Of a DNA stretch of 64,000 nucleotides, positions 55,458-64,000 are shown piece by piece. The stretch's first letter is position 1; the number at the start of each line of letters is the position of its first letter. The notes beneath the pieces are model-generated. The model did no database searches and was not told the origin of the DNA. It worked only from the letters and a program-made list of their open reading frames with translations. The position numbers and the translations under genes are program-made. The stretch comes from Thraustochytrium sp. TN22 (taxonomy: Eukaryota > Sar > Bigyra > Thraustochytrida > Thraustochytriidae): NCBI GenBank assembly GCA_013306675.1, contig JABLUY010000036.1:1-64000 (forward strand), in the 5' to 3' direction.

Positions 55458-58400
55458 ATGATGAGGGAGGATGGGGACATTTTGAAATCGCACGGCGGCG
55501 CGGGCGTCGGCGCGGGCGCGGGGCGACGCGTGGCGCGGCTGGCCGCGCAGCTGGTGGCGCAGGACGCGAGCGTGGGGCGGCTGGGCGTGTCGGTGGAGCG
55601 CACGAATGGCGGCCGCGCGACGGTGCGCATCGGCGACGTGAGCATGGAGCTGCAGACGCCGCCGGAGGAGCTGCGCGCGCTGGTGCCCGTCGGGTACCTG
55701 GAGCCGGAGGGCGAGACGCAGGAGGTGCTGCGCGTGCTGCGGTTCATGATGCAAAAGGACACGCTGGGCCAGGACGTGTACCTGATTGGGCCGCCGGGCC
55801 CGCTGCGGCGGCAGCTGGTGTTCAAGTACTGCGAGCTCGTGCAGCGGCCAGTGGAGTACGTGTCGCTGTCGCAGGACACGACCGAGAGCGACCTGAAGCA
55901 GCGGCGCGAGATCACCCGCGGCACGGCGCGCTACGTGGACTGCGCGGCGGTGCGTGCCGCCAAGGCCGGCAGTATGCTGGTGCTGGACGGCATCGAGAAG
56001 GCGGAACGCAACGTGATGCCGCTGCTCAATAACCTGCTGGAGAACCGCGAGATGAACTGCGAGGACTCTACGTTTCTCGTCAGCCCGAAGCGGTACGACA
56101 AGCTGGTGGAGGATCACTCGGCGGCCGAGATGGCGCAATGGAAGCTGATCCGCACCTCGGACCGGTTCCGTGTGGCGGCGCTGGGCGTGCCCATCCCGCG
56201 GTACCCGGGCAGCGCGCTGGACCCTCCGTTCCGCTCGCGCTTCCAGGCGCGCGACGTGCCGTCGCTGCGCCCGACGCAGCAGCTGGAGGAGATCGAGATG
56301 CGCATGTCCGATGCGTCGGACGGCCTCGTGGCCCGCCAGCTCGTGCAGGCGGCCGCGGTCTTGAGCGACCTGCGGCACGCCGACGGCGGCGCTGCGGCCA
56401 CGGCGGTGCCGGAGTTCCCGCAGGGCTTCGAGGCCATGGTCGGCAGGCTGCTGGAGAGCTTCGCGCACCTCTCGCCGCGCGCGCTGGCGGACTTTGTCTA
56501 CCCGTTCCCGGCGCTGCTGGAGGGCTCCACGGACGAGCGCGGCGGCACGATCGATAAGGTGCTGCGCCGCTTCTCGCTAGAGCCGCGTGAGGTCTTTGTG
56601 CCAGGGGCGGCCGAGGCGGGCAGCGGGTTGGTGACGCTCACGCGCGAGCAGATCGTGCGCGGGACCGACAGCGGCAGCAGCAACGGCGTGCCGCAGCGCG
56701 AGGACCCGCTCGTGTCGACGGTGCTGTGCGACTACATGGTGGCCGAGGTGACGGCGCTGGGCGCCGCGCACGAGGCGCGTGTCCGCTTCCGGATGGAGCC
56801 GCTCAACAAGTACTCGCACGAGTACCTGCAGTCGATGAAGGAGCCGGACGCCGTGGTGACGGTCACCGCCGGCACGCAGCCGCCGGCGCAGAGCGTCGCC
56901 GGCATGGTAGAGACGCACACGAACATGGCGCAGTTCTCGCGCATGGTGCAGGCGCACGCCGTGGGCGACTTTTGCCTCCTCGGCGAGAAGGGCGGCGGCA
57001 AGTCGGCCCTGGTGCAGTACTTCGCGCGCCGCCTCGGCTACGAGGTGGAGCACATCCCCCTGTACAAGGACATCACGGCGCGTGGCCTCCTGCAGCGGCG
57101 CACGACACGCCCGAATGGTGACACGGACTGGGAGGACTCTAGCCTCGTGGTGGCGGCGCTTACGGGCCGCATCGCCATTTTGGACGGTGTCGAGCAGATG
57201 GTGCCTGGTACGCTGGCCTCGCTGCAGCTGCTGGTGAGCGAACGCGAGGCGCGCCTGCCGAACGGCATGCGCCTCGTAAGCGCAGACCGCTTCGAGCGCC
57301 TGCAGGCTGAGCTCGGCATCTCGCGTGCCGAGCTGGAGGCGCGCGGCACGCTGGCCATCCACCCTGCCTTCCGCATCATCGCGCTGGCGCGGCCCACGGG
57401 CGTCAAGGGCGGCGGCGCGCCCACGGGCACCTGGCGCGACTGGCTCGGCTCCGAGGTGCAGAGCATGTTCTCCTTTGTCTTCGTGGACCCGGTGCAAGCT
57501 GACGAGCAAAAGTTCATCCTGCGCACGCTGGCGCCGCGGGCGCCGCTGGAGCAGCTCGACAACCTCATGGCGTTCACGCGCTCGCTGCGCGACGCCGTCT
57601 CCACGGACGAGATGCTCTCGCCCCTGCTTTCGGCCGTCTCGCTGCGCTCGCTCATCCGTATCTGCCGCCGCATCGCCGTGGACGTGCAGCAGCACGGCGC
57701 GGCCGACGCGAGCGGTGCGCTGCACGACGCCGTCCTGCGCGCCTCGCTCTCGCGCTTTCTGCCGCCCATTGTGCTGGAGACGCTGCTGGCGCAGCTGCGC
57801 GCGGCGGGCGTGGCCGCGCCGCAGGACCAGCAGCTGCAGCAGCTCTTGGAGGGCGACGGCCTGGCCATCGAGGTGGTCGAGGGTGATCGCGCGCAGTCAC
57901 TGCGCACCGACTCGCGCGCCGTGGGCGTGCTGCGCATCGGCGACGTGACGGTGGACATCATGCCGCCCAAGGACCCGCTCCTCATCCCGGACATTCTCTT
58001 CTACGACAACCCGCGTCAGGCGCTCACGATGCGCGAGATGGTCAAGGACTGGACCTCGGGCCAGCACCTGCTGCTCATCGGCAACCAGGGCGTCGGCAAG
58101 AACAAGCTGGCGGACCGCATGCTGCAGCTCATGCGGCTGCCGCGCGAGTACATCCAGCTGCATCGCGACACGACCGTGCAGAACCTCACGAGCAACCCGA
58201 CCATCGTGGACGGTGTGCTGCAGTACGAGGACTCGCCGCTCGTGCGCGCCGCGCGCGAGGGCCGGGTGCTCGTCGTGGATGAGGCCGACAAGGCGCCCAC
58301 GCACGTTACGGCCATCCTCAAAGCGCTTGTCGAGGACCGCTCCATGCTGCTCTCGGATGGCCGCCGCATTCTGGACCCGGCCGACGTTGTGCCCGGCACC

Positions 58401-61400
58401 GAGGACCGCGTCATCCCGCTGCACCCCGAGTTCCGCCTCATCGCGCTGGCGAACCGCCCGGGCTTTCCGTTTCACGGCAACGACTTCTTCCGCGAGGTCG
58501 GCGACGTCTTCTCGTGCCACGCCATCGACAACCCGGACGCCAACTCGGAGATGTACCTGCTCAAGCAGTACGGTCCGGGCGTGCCCGAGGACACGCTGCG
58601 CAAGCTCATCGCGGCCTTTGACGAGCTGCGCGCCATGTCGGACGAGGGCCAGCTCTCGTATCCGTACTCGACGCGCGAGCTTACCGCCGTGGTCAAGCAC
58701 ATGGAGCGCTTTCCGGACGACGGCATCGACCGCATTCTGCGCAACGTCTTTGACTTTGACAACTACAGCCACGAGGAGAAGAGCCTGCTCGTGGAGGTCT
58801 TTGCCAAGCACGGCGTGCCCTTTTCCATCGGCGCCTCCAGCTTCCACGTCAGCACCGGCCGCACGCGCCTGCTCCCGCCGCCGCGCCTCATCGAGCAGTG
58901 GGCGATCGCCAACACGGGCAGTGCGGCCGGCCTGCGCTCCGCCTCGCACGACTTCATCCGCTTCAGCGCCTACGCGGTGCCCACCGCGGAGGTGATCCGC
59001 CGCAACCTGGCCAACAAGACGGACGTCTGGCCGCTCAAGCCGCCCTACATGGAGAGCAATCTGACGCGCAACGAGCGCGGCTCGGTGGTCTTCACCGAGG
59101 AGCAGTACAGCTTCTCGCTGCCGCAGGGCCTCATCCTCGGGCTCACCACGCTGCATGATGGCACGATTTTGGCCGCCGCGCGCAGCCACAGCTTCATGCT
59201 CTACGAGATTGACCCGGCGCAGAAGCGCTGCACCGTTCACGACCTGCACGCGTCGACGCCGGCCGACGGCGTCTACCGCATCGCGCCCAACACGGCGTCC
59301 CTCTTCCCACTGGGCCCCAACGAGGGCCGCAAGGTGCTGGTGCAGAACCCGCAGAACGGCAACATGCTCCTGGTCGACCTGGACCGCAGGGAGTTCAAGT
59401 TCGTCGAGATGCCGCCGGGCGCTGAGCGCAACGGTCCCAAGGTGCAGTGCGTGCAGTGCCCGCCGCCGTACGAGGCGCGCGTGCTCATGTACCAGCGCGG
59501 CGCGCGCTTCCTGACCGTGATGGACTTTAGCGAGGAGCGCGGCGAGACGTACTCGACCACGGTGGCGAACGTGGACCCGCCGCGCCAGCAGCTCATTCTG
59601 GGCGTCGACCGCGTCGACGCGCTCACGGGCAACACCTGGCTGCTCACTTCGACGGAGGACCGCTCCGAGTCGCAGACCACGCTTCGCGTCATGCTGGACG
59701 AGGCCGAGGGTCGCTTCGTGTTTGACCGCCTCGACCGCCGCGAGCCGGACCCAGCCTACGCCAAGGCAGCCACCATGCCGACCTTCGCCTCGCCCACGCC
59801 CATGCGCGAGTCGCCGGGTGCTGTGCGGCCAGGCGGCGCGCGCATGGTGCAGCTGCGCGAGCCGGGCGGCGAGCCGGGCGAGCGCGTGCCGGCCTTTGCC
59901 GTGGACCTGCCGTCGGCCTTCGAGTCCGGCGCGCGCGCCAACATCTTCCAGATTGACGAAAAGCTCGTGGTGGGCGACTCCGGGACGGAGGCCGAGGAGC
60001 CCCAGGACAAGTCGACCAAGAAGAGGGTCGCTCGCGTGCACGCGCAGCAGCTCGCGCAGTCCAATCTCATGGCGGTTCTGCGCGAGTCGCCGGAGCGCAT
60101 GGTCGTGGACATTGAGCTCTACGACGTCAACAACGCGAGCCGCCGCACGCTCTCGGTGAACCTGGAGGACGACGCGATCGCGCGCAACGCGCAGGACCCA
60201 GACGCGCGTCTGCGCACTGCCAAGAAGGACTCGCGCTACGGCACGGACGTGCGCCACTCGCCCAACCTCTCAACGCTCAAGCAGACTCTCTCGCCCTCGC
60301 AGCTGAACATGTTCGCTATGCGCCGCACGAGCATTGCGGAGGCCAGCCAGCGCCTCTTTTTGACGGAGCTCAACGCCTCCACAGTGCTCACGGTGGACTG
60401 CCTCGGCACGGCGCGCGTCTGGCTCGTCGACGAGGTCGCCATCCGCCAGGCTTTTGCCGACTGGCGCAAGCTCGTCGGCCGCGCCGAGGACGAGCCGCTC
60501 AAGCTACTGTAAGTAAGCAAGCTTGTCCACGTCCCCTTCCCCTCAAATCTTCCCTCTCTTTGTCCTCCTCCGCCTGCCGCTTTTTCTTCTTCTCCATGCC
60601 CACCCGAATGCGATTTGGCGTGAAGTGGCGTGCTGGTGGAGCGAGTTGCAAAAGGGCGAGAGCGCGCAAACGAACAGGAGGAGTACTGACATGCAGACGT
60701 GGAGAATGGCGCGCGCACAGGTACGAGGACAAGGACGGCAAGCCGGTCGGCGAGGGCCAGGGTGAAGGCGAGGGCGAGGGCGAAGGAGAAGGTGAGGGAA
60801 AAGGCAAGGGAAAAGGCAAGGGCCAAGGCCAGGGTGAGGGAGAAGGAGAGGGCAGCGGGAGCGGTGAAGGCGGCGGCAGTGGCCAGGTGACCTCGGGCGG
60901 CGGCGGCGGCAGCCTGTCGGGCCAGGCCCGCGGCAAGTCCATCGACGACGTGCCGGACCTGCCCGACCCCAGCGACGAGGAGTGGCAGCAGATCGAAAAC
61001 CCGACTTCGGCCGAGTCCAGCGAGCGCCGCAACGACGCCATCGCGGCCGAGGTGCGGAACGCGTCGAGCGAGTTCAAGCGCGAGGAGTGGCTCCGCTTCC
61101 TCAAGCAGCTCGAGATGAGCGAGCACGATGCCGAGAAGTACGACAAGTACAAGGAGGCCGTCAAGACCGAGGTGCGCGAGCTGCGCGTGACGCTCGAGGG
61201 CCTCGAGGCGAACGAGACCGAGCGCATCTGGCTCAAGAACCAGGTCACCGGTGACATCGACGACGCCAAGCTCATCGACGGCCTCACGGGCGAGCGCGCC
61301 ATCTACAAGCGCCGCAGCGACCTCTCGCCCGACTCGGCGCTCTTCCAGGCCAAGCCCAAGCGCATCAGTTTTGTCTTCGACGCCTCCATGTCCATGACGC

Positions 61401-61939
61401 GTTACTCCGCGGACGGCCGTCTGCAACGCTCGCTCGAAGCTGCCACAATGATTCTCGAGGCCACCAAGGGCATGGACCACCGCTTCGACATCGCCATGTC
61501 AGCTCACTCGGGTGATACGGCCCACCTCCCGCTCCTCGACTTTGGCAAGCCCGCGCGCGACGACAAGGCGCGCCTCAACGTCGTGCGCAAGATCTACACG
61601 CACGCCGAGACCTGCGAGTCTGGTGACAACACCGTCAACGGCCTGCGCCGCGCCATTGAGGCCATTACCCGCGGCCCCGAGGCCGACGCCCGCTACGTCG
61701 TCCTCGTCAGCGACGCCAACGTCGATATGTACGGCATCACGCCCGAGACGCTCGAGCGCCTCATCAAGATGGACCCCCGCGTCCACGTCTTCGTGCTCTT
61801 CATCGCCAGCATGTCCAACCAGTCCAAGATCTTCGAGGAGAAGCTCCCCGGCCGCGTCTTTACCTGCCTCGACACTTCCATGGTGCCCAAGCAGCTCAAG
61901 AAGATGTTCCTCGCTGCCGCCACCACCTCCAAGTTCTAA
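55458..61939 (+). CDS. VWA8: VWA8: AAA+ ATPase with C-terminal von Willebrand A domain
   Basis: Two exons, 55458-60508 and 60721-61939, giving 2089 residues (human VWA8 is 1905). Three AAA+ modules: G-P-P-G-P-L-R-R at about 111 (degenerate Walker A, as in animals), G-E-K-G-G-G-K-S at about 509, G-N-Q-G-V-G-K-N at about 875 followed by L-V-V-D-E-A-D-K-A-P. A linker follows, then after the intron a G-E-G/G-K-G repeat, helical region (I-Y-K-R-R) and VWA domain with MIDAS D-A-S-M-S (Asp1904). The family is mitochondrial, dynein/midasin-like, and implicated in quality control. The presequence (G-R-R-V-A-R-L-A-A-Q-L) is weakly acidic at its very start. The two parts join in frame, Leu from CT plus G. 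Confidence 0.95.
60509..60720 (+). other. Spliceosomal intron of VWA8
   Basis: 212 bp. Donor GTAAGT at 60509, branch-like TACTGAC at 60684-60690 (A at 60689), acceptor CACAG ending at 60720. The phase-2 exon end (CT) plus the first exon-2 base (G) make Leu and keep the VWA8 frame. Without splicing, the frame stops at once (TAA at 60510) and the VWA domain would be lost. It is the only intron I can support in the window. Confidence 0.95.
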
Positions 61940-63316
61940 CCAAGGTAACAGTAAGAACATGTAAACCTGACCAGGACAGAAAAGCTTGGCAAGGCAAAAA
62001 AGGCCAATGGCGAGCCTCTGGTCCACCTCTAGGCCTACCCTACTTGGAATTGCGCCAACTTGCTTGCTGCAGTGGTGATGGGGCTCCCGCCCGCACACCC
62101 GCGCGTCCGGCCTGTAGTGTCAGGCTCAGCTGGCTGGCCGGCCTGGTGGCGGCCGCGGCGCCTCGACTCCCTCGAGCCACGACGGGCCGGCCGGCGCACA
62201 CCATGTCAGACAGGCAGAGTCCAACATGATGCACCAATCCGCCCCCGCCGGCGGATGCACCAACTCTACTCCGCCCCCGGAGTCCCGGACAACTACGCGC
62301 GACGTCGCAAGCGTCAGACGCAGCCTGCCTGCCTGCCTGCACTGCTGCAGTGCCTTTCTCGTCCAGCCCGCGCAATACGGCGTGCATGTCGCAGATGATC
62401 GCGCGCGGCACTGGCAAACTGCGCGGCCGCGTCAAGGCAGACTCCCGCGTTACATCATCGAGTCCTCGTCCTCGTCCTCGTCCTCGTCCTCAGGCTGGCC
62501 GCCGCCGCGGCGTCCGAGTCGCCGGCGTCGCCGCAAGCCGACCGTGCAGTGCAGTGCCAGCACAAGATGATGATGAGCGAGAGGGTGCCAGTGGTGTCGC
62601 CAAGTCCGTACACGTCGACACGCGCGTCGCCGCCCACGCCCGCCTGCGGCCGATCGTGATCCTGGCATGGACGCTAGGCGTGGCAGGCAGGACGTCCATC
62701 AAGCTTGGCACCGCGAGGACGGCCAGCGCGGCGCGGCTGGAGTGGTAGCCGCAGAGGTGGGATCTGCGACTCCAAGAGCCTCCAAGCCATGTCCAACAGG
62801 GTGTTACAGGGGGTCACGGTGGGTACCGTCACTCCCGTGGTGCCAGAAGCACTCGACGACGCACGCGCGGGCTGCGCCGCTGCAGGCAGGCATCCCTCGC
62901 TCGAGGCTCGAGCAACGATCCATGCGATGCGATGCGATGCGCTGTGATGCGATGCCATGCGATGCCACGATGCCATGCAGACTCGCACGATCAGGCAGCT
63001 GAGCAGGCTGCGCGCGGCGTGGCGCGCGCCGAGCGTGGCGCGGAGCGTTCTCCAAAACCAGCCGGGCAGGGGCTGCAGCCGGCGGTGGCGGGTCGGTCGG
63101 CCGGGTCGGAGCCGCGCGGGCGCGAGAGCGCGCCGGCGAGCCGCCGCTTCCGGGGCTGGCCTGCACTGCAGGGCTGGTGGCCAGCTGCGCCACGCGCTCG
63201 GCCTGCACGCGCGGCAGCAGAACCGCAAGCGCGAGGAGGCGAGCTAGGGCTACGCGAGCAGCGCGGAGGGGCTCGCACGAGCGAGGGCGGGAGAACGGGC
63301 CCAGGCGCGCACGGTG
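61940..63316. other. Gene-free stretch after VWA8
   Basis: About 1.4 kb. (TCCTCG)n at about 62461-62492, GCGATGC-type repeats at about 62922-62970, and a GCCTGCCTGCCTGC run near 62326-62340. Open frames are low-complexity and antisense to each other. The end is the promoter and leader of the Cys-rich protein. No gene seen. Confidence 0.5.
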
Positions 63317-63745
63317 ATGATGCTCAAGGCCGTGGCCGCGCTGCTGGCGCTGTGCGCCGCCCTGTCGGGGAGCGAGGCAAGGTCCCTCGCGGCCAGGGAT
63401 GCGAGCGCGTGCAACAATACCCTGCTGGCCGAATCGTGCGATGAGTACTACCAGCTCTGCGCCAACGACGCTGAGTGCAGCGAGCTTCTTAGCGTGGAGG
63501 ATGGCGGCCTGAACGACCCGGACGCGGTGGAGCAGTACATGGCCAACGAACTTCGGAGCGCCTGGTACTGCTGCATGTCGTCCTATTCCAGCGACTGCAC
63601 GGATTGGTTCGAGCTGTGGGTCTCCACGTCGTCGAGCGACGCCGACGCCTCCATGAACATCATCAACGGGGAGTGCCCTGCCGGCACGATGCAGGTCGCG
63701 ACCTTGCTGGCGGCGCTCGGCCTCGTCGTCAACGCCCTCCTGTAG
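63317..63745 (+). CDS. Small Cys-rich, probably GPI-anchored surface protein
   Basis: 142 residues. Signal peptide (A-V-A-A-L-L-A-L-C-A-A-L-S-G-S-E-A), then a mature part with about nine Cys (C-N-N-T-L, E-S-C-D-E, Q-L-C-A-N, E-C-S-E, W-Y-C-C-M-S-S, D-C-T-D-W, G-E-C-P-A-G), one N-x-T site, and a C-terminal hydrophobic tail (M-Q-V-A-T-L-L-A-A-L-G-L-V-V-N-A-L-L) with no charged residues after it, as in GPI-attachment signals. Alternatively it is a short type I membrane protein. Two consecutive ATGs (63317, 63320). Single-copy here. No known family recognised; acidic surface and paired Cys suggest a secreted or wall-surface role. Confidence 0.7.
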   Translation: MMLKAVAALLALCAALSGSEARSLAARDASACNNTLLAESCDEYYQLCANDAECSELLSVEDGGLNDPDAVEQYMANELRSAWYCCMSSYSSDCTDWFELWVSTSSSDADASMNIINGECPAGTMQVATLLAALGLVVNALL

Positions 63746-63768
63746 CCACTCATGGCGCGCTGCTGTAG

Positions 63769-63975
63769 TCAACTCAAGGGTCGATTGAGGACGGACGGCA
63801 CGGCGGGAATGCCCTGCTCCGCGAGAATCAGGCTTGCTTCATCAACTTTGAAGCGTATCTCTAACTTACTGTAAGAGAGGCTAACGAGCTGCCCTGTGTA
63901 GACGCGTGCACGTTGTGCGACCCAAGTCGTGTCGCGCCCAGGCGGCCGGCCCGGCAGAAAGCGGCGCTCAGCCAT
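63769..63975 (-). CDS. Short unassigned frame at right edge
   Basis: 68 codons from ATG at 63975 to a stop at 63769. Part of the translation (Y-S-K-L-E-I-R-F-K-V-D-E-A-S-L-I-L) looks more protein-like than the low-complexity frames around it, and the DNA is less GC-biased. It could be the last exon of a gene whose upstream part lies beyond the window, or a short gene. Low confidence. Confidence 0.25.
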   Translation of the reverse strand: MAERRFLPGRPPGRDTTWVAQRARVYTGQLVSLSYSKLEIRFKVDEASLILAEQGIPAVPSVLNRPLS

Positions 63976-64000
63976 CTTGCCAAGCTCGCCAAGCTGCGTC

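Noticed and set aside
57897-60257. 786-codon open frame antisense to VWA8
   Set aside because: Same GC artefact; the sense strand carries conserved AAA+ motifs.
60560-61939. Separate short gene encoding only the VWA domain
   Set aside because: Conserved VWA8 order, in-frame junction and strong splice sites show that it is exon 2 of VWA8.
1-64000. tRNA and 5S rRNA genes
   Set aside because: Read for the GGTTCGANTCC-type B box on both strands; matches found were inside coding sequence without a partner A box. A covariance-model search would be decisive.

Overview
The window is GC-rich nuclear DNA from a eukaryotic protist with compact, mostly single-exon genes. The only intron I can demonstrate is in the VWA8 gene: 212 bp, GTAAGT donor, TACTGAC branch site, CAG acceptor. 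Gene content includes flagellar and ciliary-type genes (CFAP53-like, polycystin-2-like), an RGS-domain AGC kinase resembling GRKs, a CRIB-RhoGAP, and core eukaryotic genes (RFC5, ZNF622/REI1, RINT1/TIP20, a PDCD4-like protein). Together with very high GC and near-absence of introns this suggests a flagellate-forming stramenopile, most likely a labyrinthulomycete/thraustochytrid. That placement is inference; no marker gene proves it.

Layout. 0.6-2.3 kb: two tandem hotdog thioesterases. 3.7-5.2 kb: the eroded C-terminal end of a hAT transposase beside a 164-bp tandem array. 5.7-12.5 kb: BAR-domain protein (-), CRIB-RhoGAP (+), an unknown helical protein (-), and a ubiquitin-like multispan membrane protein (+). 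12.7-17.7 kb: an ARP10-like actin-related protein (-) diverging from a polycystin-2-like channel (+), then a small unknown (-). 18.3-25 kb: a five-EF-hand, probably myristoylated protein, a four-span membrane protein (-), a four-CBS AMPK-gamma-like protein and RFC5. 25.2-40.1 kb: three paralogous extracellular polysaccharide-deacetylase-like proteins. Two are head-to-tail on the minus strand with a type II membrane anchor; one is on the plus strand with a signal peptide. Between the second and third lies a 5.2-kb gene-free island with a 7-copy 98-bp array (each unit carries a near-perfect hairpin), an 81-bp duplication and a 17-bp array. 40.7-48.4 kb: a TIL-domain membrane protein (-), CFAP53-like, PDCD4-like, and the GRK-like kinase (-). 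49.1-54.7 kb: a FAM210/DUF1279 mitochondrial protein (-) diverging from RINT1 (+), then ZNF622/REI1, whose last 50 bp of coding sequence plus 3' flank are tandemly duplicated. 55.5-61.9 kb: VWA8 in two exons. 63.3 kb: a small Cys-rich, probably GPI-anchored protein.

The genes do not form one pathway. The coherent local theme is the deacetylase trio, plausibly acting on a cell-surface or extracellular polysaccharide. A second recurrent theme is a 5-nt-period GCGGC tract just upstream of many start codons, often between divergent genes. Long open frames antisense to the real genes are abundant and are an artefact of high GC.
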